A stretch of 64,000 nucleotides of DNA. It comes from Pegea sp. RAD2-039. Taxonomy: Eukaryota > Chordata > Thaliacea > Salpida > Salpidae. The stretch spans positions 1 to 64,000 of the forward strand of contig JAQGEQ010000171.1 of NCBI GenBank assembly GCA_034620365.1. Direction: 5' to 3'. Both the position numbers and the translations under genes were made by a program. Position 1 is the first letter of the stretch. Each line of letters starts with the position of its first letter. Shown piece after piece: positions 22,650 to 33,287 of the stretch. The notes below the pieces were generated by a model, which was not told where the DNA came from, made no database searches, and was given only the letters and a program-made list of their open reading frames with translations.

Positions 22650-24798
22650 TATAATTTTTTTGTTTTCATAAATCGCAAGCTTAAGGCGAGATCTCAAATA
22701 CCTCCCCTAATTGATAACAGCGACCAGCTTGTGATGGAACCAGAAAATAAAGCTGAGTTGCTAAACAATCAATTTAATAGCGTTTTTATAACCGATGATG
22801 GCAATACTCCTTCTCTCTCTTACTCTGACATTCTTACAAACGTCTCTGAGATGGTAGATCTTGACATTTATTTATTTATTTATTTATATATATAAATGCG
22901 AAGGAGGGTGCCTAAAGAGAGCACATCTCACTAACACACATTCTCACGAGTTTTTTATGGTTTTTCTCAGGAGTTTTATATGTCTCCACCTGGGGTCGAA
23001 CCCGGTACTTCCTAGCTAGAAGGTAGGTGTAGTAACCGCTTCGCTACTAAGCAGGACGACATAACGGTCAATATGATATCTAAGTCAATTTCTTCTTTAA
23101 AATCATCAATTTCCAACACCCCAAAGCAGATCCCAGCTTTGTTTTTAAGAAAAACTACTTCATCTTTATCACTAACTTTATTGCTTTTCTTTAACATGAC
23201 TCTGAGGCGAGGAAGTGTTCCATAAATTTGGAAGAAAGCTATTATTACTCCAATTCATAAAAAGGATCCCAGAAACATTGCACTAAACTACAGACCAGTT
23301 TCACTGACTTCAGTTATCTGCAGAACTCAAGGGCATATCATTCACAATCATATGACCAGTCATTTGATGGAGCACCATCTGATATCCGATGTCTAACATG
23401 GCTTTGTGAAACGGAGATCTTCCCTGACTCAACATCTCACTTTTCTTAATGAGCTCACAGGCCATTATGAAAGTAACACTCCCTGTGACATCATATATCT
23501 CGATTTTGCTAAAGTGTTTGATTCTGTACAACACACTAAGCTCGTTACTGTATTGAAAAACTTAAAAATCAACAGCTTTATTTTACAGTGGATTGAAGAT
23601 TACCTATCAGGTAGAACCCAACAAACTCGTGTAAAAAGATCTTTATCTACTTCTAGTCAAATCACCAGTGGTGTTCCTCAGGGTTCTGTTCTGGGTCCCC
23701 TTCTCTTTCTAATTTTCATCGAAGACCTCATCAGAAAATTAGTAGCAGTAGATGATGTCAGAGTGTTAATGTATGCAGATGATATCAAGCTATTATCTTG
23801 TAATCCTTCTTAACTTCAACCTGCACTGCACACTGTAGAAGACTGGTCTGCGAATTGGCAGCTCAGAATTCAGCCCACAAGGTCTGTACTTATAACTTTT
23901 TCTCGTAAACCAGCTGTAAATTGCTTGAACCAATACTCCACCAATAGATTTATTATTCAACGATTATCTTCGGTCCTAGACCTTGGCATTACTCTATCAT
24001 CTGACTTTAAATGGCGCAATTATGTTTCTAAAATCTTTGGAAAATCAATCAACCTTGTCTTCCTTATTATAAAGACCTTTAATTCTAAGAACCCATGCTT
24101 TTTTATCAATCTTTTCAAATTGTACGTACGCTCAATTCTTGAATACAATGTCAGTGCATGGATGCCATATCAAGTTAGTGATATCAAAAAAATCGAATCT
24201 GTTCAGGCCACATTTACAAGATTAGTATGTAGGAAACTTAATATTAAATATGATAGTTATAAATATCGTCTCAGTCTCTTCAATTTAGATACTTTGGAAA
24301 TCCTACGAACTAAATACAAATTAATTCTTATTTTTAAAATTATCCACAATTTAATTGACATTAAGTTTGATGATTTCTTTTCTATTTGTCCTTCCTTCAA
24401 GTTATATCAGTTCAGATGACACCCATTACACCTTAATAAGCCTATATCACCTAGTACATTGGTCAGAGCAAATTTTTTCTCATATCGTACAATTAATACA
24501 TGGAATCAGCAGCCATCAGACATTGCCATGTCGAAGTCACTCGCATTGTTCAAGCAGAAGTTGAACCGTTATAATATTGCCAACATTGTCATTTCTAAAC
24601 TGTGATTTTTTTTTCTTTCTTATATTATTAACATTCCATGTAATTGTTCACTGTTATATGCTTTGAGTGGTATCGAAATACCATGTGTTACATCTTTTAC
24701 TTTCTATATTTTTGGCTAAATAGATGTTATTTGTGAGAATGTTTGTTAGCAAGAGGTGCTCTTTTCAGGTACCTCCTTCGCATTTATTGAAATAAATA
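22650..24798 (+). mobile_element. Longest LINE copy (CR1/Jockey-like), SINE inserted
   Basis: About 2.1 kb, 5'-truncated, lacking endonuclease. In order: FINRKLKARS and DNSDQLVMEPENKAELLNNQF; a nested SINE; TPIHKKDPRNIALNYRPVSL; LDFAKVFDSVQHTKL; SGRTQQTRVKRSL; TSGVPQGSVLGPLLFLIFIE; the intact catalytic YADDIKLLS; a premature stop after SCNPS; then the C-terminal ILEYNVSAWMPYQ region. The 3' end has an AAAT-repeat tail. The empty target site is preserved inverted at 11105-11140. Immobile itself, but it keeps the best RT core of the family in the window. Confidence 0.92.
22868..23057 (-). mobile_element. tRNA-derived SINE with LINE tail
   Basis: On the minus strand the element opens with a tRNA-like head (5' end GTCCTGC at 23057). 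It has an A-box-like TAGTAGCGAAGCGG and a B box GGTTCGACCCC (22992-23002), the internal RNA polymerase III promoter. A short body follows, then ~85 bases matching the LINE 3' end (GTGAGAATGTGTGTTAG to TTCGCATTTAT) and an AAAT-type tail. Flanking GACAT repeats at 22863-22867 and 23058-23062 look like the target-site duplication. It splits the host LINE. Mobilisation by that LINE is inferred from the shared tail. Confidence 0.88.
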
Positions 24799-26117
24799 AA
24801 TAAATCATAAATGGTTTTTGAATTATATATAAAGCAATAAATTCTACAGAAAAGTATTTTCAAAGAAGCTACAAACAATTTTTAATAATGCACAAAAGAT
24901 GAACTTATTTAGTTATAAATTTGAAACAAAAGAAATAGAAATTAGATCTACCAAAAATAAATTTGTATACCCTTCAAATGAAGTACATTTAAACTATCAT
25001 CAAATTTAGTAAACTGAAAACTTTCTGAAAATTGAAAGAGTTTATCATTTATTTTCCTGAATTTTTTTTCACTTTTATTTCTTTAATGGGAATATTCAAA
25101 AGATATTATTGCAAATTTATTAAACTTTATACTTATCAGAAAATTGCAAACTATTTACAATATGATATAATGCCTATATTCTATTAATCATTCACTATAG
25201 ATTAAATATAATCATTAGTTATTGGCAGATTCAACTATATGTTAAAGTTTTATAATCAGGATTTTTACTATTTTTAATTAATCAATGATTATTTGAACAA
25301 TAGTTAAAAAAAAATTAACAAATAACACTTTAACTAAAATTAAAGTTGAAAGAACTATTGCCAAATTACTTATTTATTGAATGCGTGGAATTAAAACTGT
25401 AAAAACAGCTTCAATAGATAATGAAAAAACTTTTTTCCATTTTTTGTTGTAAAGGATAAGAAACCTTTATTAAAAACATAAATTGTTCACCAAAAATGAA
25501 TTTATGTTAATTTAATAACAGAATATTAAATACCATAAAGTTACAAACCAGTGACAATAAAAATTATTTTAATAATTAGTAGTTATGAATATTAACTTTC
25601 ACTAACCGAACTAAACATCGAAATAGCCAAGGTTCTTTAAATTAAAGATTTAAAAGCAACTTTTCCTTTAATCTGTTTGATTATCATTTTCTATATATTT
25701 GCTGATTAAACTATTTGCATTTTGTAACTTGGTGTTTTTGAAATTGCAGTGTAAAAACGTCTGATTTTTTTGAATACTTGGATAAATCAACAAAAAATCA
25801 ACAAATTGATAATATTAGTCTTTAATCAAGTTTTCAAACAAATACAACTATGAAAATTTAAAATTATGAATTATTTGAAAAACTTTGATTTTATTGCAAA
25901 TGATTTTTCAGGTAGTAAAATAACATTTAATTAAGGTGTTATAAAAAATTATTTAATAACTATGTCGGCTTTTACAAATAAAACACCGTGCCTGGGGTTT
26001 CGCAGTGTTATAAGTGACAAGCAGAGTATAACTAGTGCTCCTGGCTAAAATTAGAAATGTGATACTCATGGTTAAACTGACAAGTTGGAACGTCAGTACT
26101 ATGACCATCGTTATGGA
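24799..26117. other. Spacer upstream of third histone block
   Basis: AT-rich; inverted match to 9040-9640 and 10383-11130 without the LINE found between them there. No gene recognised. Confidence 0.7.
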
Positions 26118-26132
26118 CGATTACGTCAGTAA
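26118..26132 (+). promoter_or_regulatory. CRE-like 15-mer CGATTACGTCAGTAA
   Basis: Identical 15-mer also at 9058-9072 (-), 7092-7106 (-), 15538-15552 (+) and 27715-27729 (+). Here it precedes a small ORF by 18 bases. Confidence 0.45.
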
Positions 26133-26150
26133 AAACGGCCATTATCAAAA

Positions 26151-26300
26151 ATGAGCTTTCTTGCCTATAAGTTGGTTTTACCGGCCTTCAAGAGACGCAT
26201 CTTGCTGGCCAAGGCTCCTAAAGAGAGAAAGACTACACCTTTTTCTTTCAAAGAAAGCCTGTCAACGAACTTTTTTTATATGGTATGGGTTTTGCTGTAA
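26151..26300 (+). CDS. Small spacer ORF (49 aa), unknown
   Basis: Second copy of the ORF at 8890-9039: starts MSFLAYKLVLPAFKRR and ends with NFFYMVWVLL. No homologue is recognised. The frame is kept open in both copies. The spacing from the CRE-like 15-mer resembles a promoter, but no stem-loop or clear poly(A) signal was identified after it. Could equally be chance. Confidence 0.3.
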   Translation: MSFLAYKLVLPAFKRRILLAKAPKERKTTPFSFKESLSTNFFYMVWVLL

Positions 26301-26977
26301 AAAACATCTTACTACGATGAGTAGTCGTAAGCTTGGATGGAAATGAAGTATAATAACTCTCCGCATACACACCATAGGATGCACACAAGCACAGTCAGCA
26401 TTTCGAGACGTTTTCGTTTTGTCGAAATAAATTCTAGCAGGCAAGGCCTTCTTGAGGTTTTTCACTCGCAAAAGAACCAGGTAGTGACAGTTTACCACCT
26501 GATTTAACATAGTAGTTCGTAACGTTTTTCAAAAAAAAATTGGTAGTTTTAGTCGATGAATCAATAGCGGATGTATAGAATAGAAACTTTTAGAGTTATT
26601 AATTGCAAGTAAGAATAGCTTTTAATTAAATAATATCCAGTTAAAAATGGAATGATACTATCATAAGAACTGTTATCTCATTCACTAGTATTTTGTGAGA
26701 AATAACGTATAAAAATTCACTACAACTGCATAAGAAGGAAGTAGATAGATGCTGCATTCTTATTTAAAATCTAAAATTATAAACAAAAAAATTTGAGTAA
26801 TTTCTTATACATAATTATTTTGATTTAAAGCACAGATTTAATTAAAATTGTTGACTTTCGAAATTTTACATTTTACAAAAAATAATTTATGTCGCTCAGG
26901 TCCGTCCATTACAAGTATACAAAAATTACATTCTTTGTTAGTCAATTGATTAGAATTAATCTAACTCATAATTAGTC
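26301..26977. other. H1 upstream spacer (third block)
   Basis: No gene seen. The last ~400 bases match the H1 upstream region at 14430-14808. Bases about 26355-26550 are unique in the window and stand where the LINE fragment 8430-8838 lies in the left spacer. Confidence 0.6.
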
Positions 26978-27544
26978 ATGGTTGTCTCAGCTGCTTCTGG
27001 CGATACTGCTGCTTCTAAACGAACAAAAAATGTTAAAAAGAGACTGACAGATCATCCACCTTTCAAGCAAATGGTTCTGGCTTCTATTGCTGCATTAAAG
27101 CAACGTAAAGGAAGTTCCCGCCATGCTATTGCTAATTATATTAAAGAACATTATAAAGTCAAAGATAACTTCGAATTGCATGTGAGAAAAGCTATACTAA
27201 AGGCAATTACGGATGGCGCTCTGATTCAAGCTAGTGGAATAGGAGCTTCTGGATCTTTTAAACTTGCTAAAGTGGAAAAGAAATCTGTAAGCAAGGTTGA
27301 AAAAACAACTTTAGTTGCAAAAAAATCAACTAAGAATTCTGTTGCTTCTTCAAAAGTCAAAACAGCTAAGAAGCCTGCTTCTAAGACATCTAAGAAGAAA
27401 GTGTTGCCATCAAAACCTAAAAAGTTGGCAAATAAAACAATAGATAAAAAGAAAGTTGTTAAAAAGTCTGCTGCAAAAAAAAGTAATTCTAAGAGTAGTG
27501 TTAAAAAGTCTGCTTCAAATAAATCTGTGGGTAAAAAAGCTTAA
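26978..27544 (+). CDS. H1: Linker histone H1 (third block, intact)
   Basis: 188-residue H1, same globular domain as the right-arm copy apart from R20K in the N-terminal tail (NVKKRL). Tail changes include TTLVAKKSTKNS and TIDKKK for TTLVVKKSTKKS and TVKKK. The H1-type stem-loop is at 27568-27583. It is followed by the usual H1-H3 spacer, but H3 and H4 are absent: the spacer stops at ~28165 in a LINE remnant and the array then runs in the opposite orientation. Confidence 0.96.
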   Translation: MVVSAASGDTAASKRTKNVKKRLTDHPPFKQMVLASIAALKQRKGSSRHAIANYIKEHYKVKDNFELHVRKAILKAITDGALIQASGIGASGSFKLAKVEKKSVSKVEKTTLVAKKSTKNSVASSKVKTAKKPASKTSKKKVLPSKPKKLANKTIDKKKVVKKSAAKKSNSKSSVKKSASNKSVGKKA

Positions 27545-27567
27545 GCTGTTAATATTAGTTTCAAGCC

Positions 27568-27583
27568 GGTTCTTTTCAGAACC
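27568..27583 (+). terminator. Histone mRNA 3' stem-loop, H1 type
   Basis: GGTTCT-TTTC-AGAACC after the H1 stop. Confidence 0.95.
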
Positions 27584-28165
27584 ACCTAAATGAAAGATAC
27601 ATTGCAATAAGCGCTGTTCAAGCCATTAATAAAGTCGAAAAGTTAGTTTTCAGGTTATTGTTCGGACAGTATCAGACTGAGTATAACTTAAGCTGCAAGA
27701 ATAATTTCTTCCTTCGATTACGTCAGTAATACAGAAGAATTATTTTAGAACAGACCTTTTTGCAAATTCTAAATTTTGTTAACTTTGTGCTTTCCTCGCA
27801 AACTTAATAGCTCTTATTTTAAAACAAAATTAACAAGTATGATTAGGAATTATTTTCGGCCTAGAAAGGTCATGCTCACATGCTAGAGCAGTAATAAAGA
27901 GATCCAGCTGTTGCCCATACAGCAGGATTCCACTCTACGCCATCAACGTAATGCAGCAGAACAGACAAACTAGAAGTGTTTTCATTAATCAGATTGTGGG
28001 TGTGATAATTCAACATTACACAAGTGATTAGCATACTTAATGGCAATTAATGGTTGATGCTTTGTATGAAATTATTAGTGTTGACCAGGGTAAATCTTAC
28101 TCTTCAAAACTATTGTCAGTTACTTTTAATCATCAGTTAAAATTATTTTTAATTTAAGTTATTTA
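27584..28165. other. Truncated H1-H3 spacer
   Basis: Matches 15415-16010 with more divergence and ends just before the position of the H3 promoter element. CGATTACGTCAGTAA at 27715-27729 is kept exactly, whereas the GCTTCGGCCGAGAAC block is decayed. Confidence 0.65.
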
Positions 28166-28385
28166 TCAAACAAAAGAATTTTTCCGTTTTTTTAAATATT
28201 TCTATAATTCTATGTAATTGTTTACTGTTATATGATTTGAGGACTACTGAAATGCCATGTATGACATCTTTGTCTTCCTATATTTCTAACTTAATAGATG
28301 TTATTTGTGAGAATGTTTGTGAGCGAGAGGTACTCTCTTCAGGCACCCTCCTTCGCATATATTGTAATAAATAAATAAATAAATT
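28166..28385 (+). mobile_element. LINE 3' end at an array breakpoint
   Basis: About 220 bases of LINE 3' untranslated region (TGTAATTGTTTACTGTTATATG to TTCGCATATATTG) with AATAAATAAATAAA tail. It lies where the plus-oriented H1 half-unit gives way to a minus-oriented H2A/H2B/H4/H3 piece. Confidence 0.85.
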
Positions 28386-29509
28386 TGGCTCGACAATTTC
28401 GTATTTGCTTCTTTGTTACATTTTTAGTTCGTACCTTAGGAATACAGACTTACGTAAATACGGACGTGCAAAGAGAGTTGGAATGTTAACTTGATTTAAA
28501 AATGTTTTTATTCAAACAAATAACTTTGAAAAAGCAAAACTATCAACTTAATTTAGTTTTATCTATATAAATAGTATATGCAATACCGTAAAAGTAATAC
28601 CATTGACTAGTAAGTACCACAATTGAATAAAACTGAAGTTGTAAAGTCAATCAAACGAGTTTTTATCAGTAAGTTTGTGGTTTATGTCTTGACCACAATC
28701 ATGTTACAATGTTATGTTTCCAGTTACTACCACAAAACAAGCAACACTCGTCGTTGCTCTTGTTATTTCAATAAGTTTGAATAGAGATATATTTTTTTGC
28801 AAAAGGTAGTCAATTTTTATTACAAGTGTTCCATATATGTTTATTTAGATTATTTAAAGCATTTACACAGAATATTAACGTTAGATATTATAAATCTTTT
28901 GAATAATAAACCATTAAAATTAAAGAATGAACAAACTATAATTTTTAAAACTCATAATTTAAATAAGTCAAATCTAGAGATTATTGAATTAGCAAACAAG
29001 ATTTAAAATTGCATTTTGAGTTATGACGTCATAATAAGGAATTTTTGAAAAGTATCTTCATAATAGATCTTAACTAATTTTCCTCAGTACTACTTCACTT
29101 ATAGAAATAAGGAATGCTTCGACCGAGAACGACTATGCTGGATGTGCTATAAGTGATGATTGCAAAGAGACAGTGAAAAGCTATTTAGAGTGATATCTTC
29201 TCAAGCTGTCATTGTAGCTATACTTACAGGATAATTAAATTAAAGATGTAATTTTTCTCAAAATGTAAATAATTTTTTGCTAGAAATGTACAAAAACATA
29301 AATTCACATCTAATTTGTACTTCAAAAATAATTGTTAAGCCATTAGAAATTATTTCATTTGTAGACTTGGTGGTGCTAAAAATCATAAATACATACTTTC
29401 AACTATTAATACTTAACTACTTTTGTACGTATAGACACTTAATTACAGTATAGTTCTATGAAATCCTGTAATTATTAAAGATAAACCAAAGCACCTAGCA
29501 CATTTTAGT
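28386..29509. repeat. Spacer downstream of H2A (third block)
   Basis: The first ~100 bases are unique in the window. From about 28485 it is a direct copy of 2628-3652, with the CRE palindrome at 29021-29034 and GCTTCGACCGAGAAC at 29116-29130 unchanged. Confidence 0.7.
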
Positions 29510-29525
29510 GGTCCTAAAAAGGACC
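29510..29525 (-). terminator. Histone mRNA 3' stem-loop (H2A)
   Basis: Minus-strand GGTCCT-TTTT-AGGACC after H2A. Confidence 0.95.
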
Positions 29526-29541
29526 TAAGATTAAATCTTAT

Positions 29542-29916
29542 TTACTCTTTCTTAGATGTTTTCTTGGGTAAGAGAACAGATTGAATATTTGGTAGAACGC
29601 CACCTTGAGCAATAGTTACACCACCAAGTAACTTGTTCAATTCCTCGTCATTACGAATAGCCAGTTGTAAGTGACGAGGAATGATTCTACTCTTCTTGTT
29701 GTCACGAGCAGCATTGCCAGCTAATTCTAATACTTCAGCACTAAGATATTCCAACACTGCAGCCAAATACACAGGCGCTCCTGAACCAACTCGACTGGCA
29801 TAATTGCCATTTCTTAATAGTCGATGAACACGACCAACTGGAAATTGAAGTCCAGCTCGAGAAGATCGAGTCTTTGATTTGGTCTTAGTAATACCACCTT
29901 TACCTTTGGATGACAT
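29542..29916 (-). CDS. H2A: Histone H2A (third block, intact)
   Basis: 124-residue H2A. The tail differs slightly from the left-arm copy: [14 protein letters not shown] for [14 protein letters not shown]; the histone fold is the same. An in-frame ATG nine codons upstream (MFIIFPISK) exists, but the start at 29916 fits all other H2A copies and the family. Divergent from H2B, sharing a promoter with GACGTCATCGACA at 29995-30007. Confidence 0.97.
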   Translation of the reverse strand: MSSKGKGGITKTKSKTRSSRAGLQFPVGRVHRLLRNGNYASRVGSGAPVYLAAVLEYLSAEVLELAGNAARDNKKSRIIPRHLQLAIRNDEELNKLLGGVTIAQGGVLPNIQSVLLPKKTSKKE

Positions 29917-29994
29917 CTTAGAAATAGGAAATATTATAAACAATAAATCACAATAAAGCCTAATATGTTACTTTTAAATATAAACTAATTTGCG

Positions 29995-30055
29995 GACGTC
30001 ATCGACATTTATACGAATTATTATTGCTTATTTACATAATATTAAGGTATATATA
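29995..30055. promoter_or_regulatory. H2A/H2B divergent promoter (third block)
   Basis: GACGTCATCGACA at 29995-30007 and H2B TATATATA at 30048-30055. Both are conserved although the sequence around them has diverged from the other copies. Confidence 0.7.
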
Positions 30056-30090
30056 CTTATAGTTTATAACATTTGATTTAGACACCTAAG

Positions 30091-30450
30091 ATGGCAGGAT
30101 CCAAAGCATCTACTAAAATCGTCAAAGCTCCTAAATCGGTCGAAAAAGCCAAAAAGCGACGTCATCGTCGAAAAGAAAGCTTTGGCATTTATGTTTACAA
30201 AGTTCTGAAACAAGTTCATCCTGATACCGGTATCTCTAGCAAGGCAATGAACATCATGAACTCGTTTGTGAATGACATTTTTGAGCAAATTGCTTCTGAA
30301 TCTGCTCGACTTGCTCATTACAACAAACGATCTACTATCAGCAGTCGAGAAATTCAAACAGCTGTTCGCTTACTTTTGCCTGGTGAATTAGCAAAGCATG
30401 CAGTTTCTGAAGGCACTAAGGCAGTCACTAAGTATACTAGTTCAAAATAG
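30091..30450 (+). CDS. H2B: Histone H2B (third block, first copy)
   Basis: 119-residue H2B with KAPKSVEK in the tail and AMNIMNSF where the arm copies have AMSIMNSF. The S-to-N difference is shared with the second copy in this block at 32739. Stem-loop at 30466-30481. Confidence 0.97.
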   Translation: MAGSKASTKIVKAPKSVEKAKKRRHRRKESFGIYVYKVLKQVHPDTGISSKAMNIMNSFVNDIFEQIASESARLAHYNKRSTISSREIQTAVRLLLPGELAKHAVSEGTKAVTKYTSSK

Positions 30451-30465
30451 ATATTTCATATCTTA

Positions 30466-30481
30466 GGTCCTTTTTAGGACC
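30466..30481 (+). terminator. Histone mRNA 3' stem-loop (H2B)
   Basis: GGTCCT-TTTT-AGGACC after H2B. Confidence 0.95.
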
Positions 30482-30810
30482 ACTTATTTCAAGTGAAATT
30501 AAAAAAAAACTATTTCTAGTCTGCTGCAATTTACAAATTATTGTTGATTAGATTCAACTTAAGTGTTTGTAAATCATTTAGTGAACAATTAACGGTTGGA
30601 AAAAATTTATTCCTCAATAAAGAAATATTATCTTCACATTAATTTTCTCATATACTTTTAACTTAAGAACTCCATACTAAAGTTTTAATTTCATATGGTT
30701 AAAATGGAACAAAAACACCAAATACTTAACATCATTATCTTCAGTTTCAAGAATTAAAGTTATATTATAAAATAATTAGTATTCATCTTCCAGCAGTCCT
30801 TAAAAACAAT

Positions 30811-30985
30811 GTGCTAAATACAACTCATCTAATTCTCCACTAAAGCGCCAATAGAATACCTCTTAGTACAACTGTCACACCTTGCACAAACCTTCAATGT
30901 GCTAAATACAACTCATCTAATTCTCCACTAAAGCGCCAATAGAATACCTCTTAGTACAACTGTCACACCTTGCACAAACCTTCAA
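30811..30985. repeat. 88 bp tandem duplication
   Basis: Two essentially identical copies (30811-30898 and 30899-30985), starting GTGCTAAATACAACTC, in the spacer just beyond the H4 pseudogene 3' end. The matching spacer in the arms (near 5205-5290) has a single copy. Confidence 0.9.
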
Positions 30986-31007
30986 ATGCTCAGTTTAAAA
31001 ACTCAGT

Positions 31008-31023
31008 GGTCCTAAAAAGGACC
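31008..31023 (-). terminator. Histone stem-loop of the H4 pseudogene
   Basis: GGTCCT-TTTT-AGGACC is still perfect although the gene before it is broken. Confidence 0.9.
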
Positions 31024-31037
31024 TTTGATAGAAATAT

Positions 31038-31260
31038 TTATCCACCAAATCCATACAAAGTTTTACCTTGTCGTTTTAATGCGTATATTACATCAAGGGC
31101 AGTGACCGTCTTTCGCTTGGCATGCTCAGTATACGTCACGGCATCACGTATAACACTAAACCTTTTAGTACACCTGCGCTTCGTAAACGTCTCGCTTCAC
31201 CTTGGAATAGCAGTGATACCTTGGATACGCCTTTAACCTCAAAGTACCGAATAGTCTTTA
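31038..31260 (-). pseudogene. H4: Histone H4 pseudogene
   Basis: The C-terminal ~38 codons ([20 protein letters not shown] to the stop) are intact, with the same L84, I87 and K95 as the live genes. Upstream the gene is shredded by several small deletions, leaving short recognisable scraps of the VLKVF, TRG and RRLARR coding regions; the N-terminus is gone. The promoter CRE has mutated from GACGTCA to GACTTCA (31293-31299). No long frame remains. Confidence 0.88.
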
Positions 31261-31332
31261 ACGCTATTTTTGTATTATTATTTGAAGTTTCAGACTTCAG
31301 CGGGTTAATTTGAATAGAATACTGCTAGTTGT

Positions 31333-31420
31333 CAATTTATTTATTTATTACAATAAATGTGAAGGAGGGTGCTTAAAGAGAGCACCTCTCGCTAACACAC
31401 ATTCTCACAAATTAGATCGA
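31333..31420 (-). mobile_element. LINE/SINE 3' tail fragment
   Basis: A short minus-strand copy of the common LINE/SINE 3' end (GTGAGAATGTGTGTTAG to CACATTTATTG) with an AAAT-type tail, inserted in the spacer upstream of the H4 pseudogene. Too short to say whether its source was LINE or SINE. Confidence 0.8.
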
Positions 31421-31848
31421 ACTTTAATTTAATTAATTAAAGTTTGTTATTTTTTGATATAAAGGTTTATAAGGTAATTTTAAAGTCGAAATGTTTATAT
31501 TTCCTAAAAAAGCAAAACTTATGTTTTAAACTACTTTCAAAATGCTTATAACAGCACTCATTCCAAATTAAAATCATGTTTAACTTATACCAGTTAGTAC
31601 TAATTACAAACTTTATTAGAATTAATTTATTTGTAGACTGAAAAAATAGTCATTGATAAATAGTATTAAACAATAGTATTTGAAAACATACTTTTGACAA
31701 GTTAAAAATATTTGTAGATAGTCATCCATTAAGAAACTTTTTACGATCACTACATGTTAGCTTTAATACATTACTATTATAATTTCCTTAAAATTAAATT
31801 CGAAGCTTCAGTGAACTTTAAACATTTTACTTGACATCAGAAATTGGT
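31421..31848. other. H4-H3 spacer (third block)
   Basis: AT-rich, partly matching 5800-6104. No gene seen. Confidence 0.6.
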
Positions 31849-31864
31849 GGTCCTTAAAAGGACC
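31849..31864 (-). terminator. Histone mRNA 3' stem-loop (H3)
   Basis: Minus-strand GGTCCT-TTTA-AGGACC after H3. Confidence 0.95.
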
Positions 31865-31880
31865 TTGTGCATAAAACACA

Positions 31881-32300
<420 letters not shown>

Positions 32301-32350
32301 CTAGCCAATGATTTGAATGAGTCTTCACTCGATACTAATTTTTGATTACA

Positions 32351-32363
32351 GACGTCATCGACA
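32351..32363 (-). promoter_or_regulatory. H3 promoter element (third block)
   Basis: GACGTCATCGACA, conserved at the same distance as before the other H3 genes although the flanks have diverged. Confidence 0.7.
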
Positions 32364-32707
32364 GATAATAACTAAATAACGGGACAAGCTAAATAAATCA
32401 AGTCTGCAGGCTATTAAAGTAGCAAACAGCATTCAGAAATGTGTTTTTCTCTTATGACGTCATAATAGGAAATTAAAAAATAGGACGTTTGATGACAAAT
32501 ATCTTCACAATTCAGAAGTATCTACACTTACAATATTATTATTTTTCTTTTCGATTGATTCTTGTATTTAAGAGATTACAGACACTCACTATCAAATCTA
32601 AATCTCTGTAAAATAATTTAATAATTACACTTACATATTTATTGAGCATTAGATTTCTTCCGACCCGTAGCTTTGAATTAGTTTTTCTAAGTTTAATTTG
32701 AATAAGT
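32364..32707. other. Rearranged spacer with CRE palindrome
   Basis: Gene-free. It contains TTATGACGTCATAA at 32452-32465 in a short stretch related to 3150-3210, but the GCTTCGACCGAGAAC motif that follows elsewhere is missing. Marks the second orientation switch of the third block. Confidence 0.6.
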
Positions 32708-32723
32708 GGTCCTAAAAAGGACC
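32708..32723 (-). terminator. Histone mRNA 3' stem-loop (H2B)
   Basis: Minus-strand GGTCCT-TTTT-AGGACC after the second H2B of this block. Confidence 0.95.
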
Positions 32724-32738
32724 TAAGATATGAAATAT

Positions 32739-33098
32739 CTATTTTGAACTAGTATACTTAGTGACTGCTTTAGTGCCTTCAGAAACTGCATGCTTTGCTA
32801 ATTCACCAGGCAAAAGTAAGCGAACAGCTGTTTGAATTTCTCGACTGCTGATAGTAGATCGTTTGTTGTAATGAGCAAGTCGAGCAGATTCAGAAGCAAT
32901 TTGCTCAAAGATGTCATTCACAAACGAGTTCATGATGTTCATGGCCTTGCTAGAGATACCGGTATCAGGATGAACTTGTTTCAGAACTTTGTAAACATAA
33001 ATGCCGAAGCTCTCTTTACGACGATGACGTCGCTTTTTGGCTTTTTCGACCGATTTAGGAGCCTTGACGACTTTAGTAGATGCTTTAGATCCTGCCAT
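32739..33098 (-). CDS. H2B: Histone H2B (third block, second copy)
   Basis: 119-residue H2B differing from the other third-block copy by I10V in the tail (TKVVKAPKS). The start is the ATG at 33098, giving MAGSKAST; an upstream in-frame GTG would add two residues but is not used in the other copies. The expected divergent partner is the decayed H2A at 33288. The shared CRE-like site has degenerated to GTCGATGAGGTC (33192-33204), yet this coding region is intact. Confidence 0.95.
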   Translation of the reverse strand: MAGSKASTKVVKAPKSVEKAKKRRHRRKESFGIYVYKVLKQVHPDTGISSKAMNIMNSFVNDIFEQIASESARLAHYNKRSTISSREIQTAVRLLLPGELAKHAVSEGTKAVTKYTSSK

Positions 33099-33287
33099 TG
33101 TCACGGTACAACAGAGAAATGAAGAATTGTGATTATTTTTGCTTATATATAAACAACTTTATGCAAATAAGTTATTACAAAGTGAATATCAAGTCGATGA
33201 GGTCTGTAAATGATAAATCGAGTAAAGGTATTTTTGTTTGCTGTGAAGCTATTATGATATTTCATCGTACTATTAATTAATTGAGAT

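Noticed and set aside
22983-23057. Functional tRNA gene
   Set aside because: A and B boxes are present, but the acceptor ends do not pair well, no clean anticodon arm is seen, and the sequence continues into a LINE-derived tail, so it is a SINE head.
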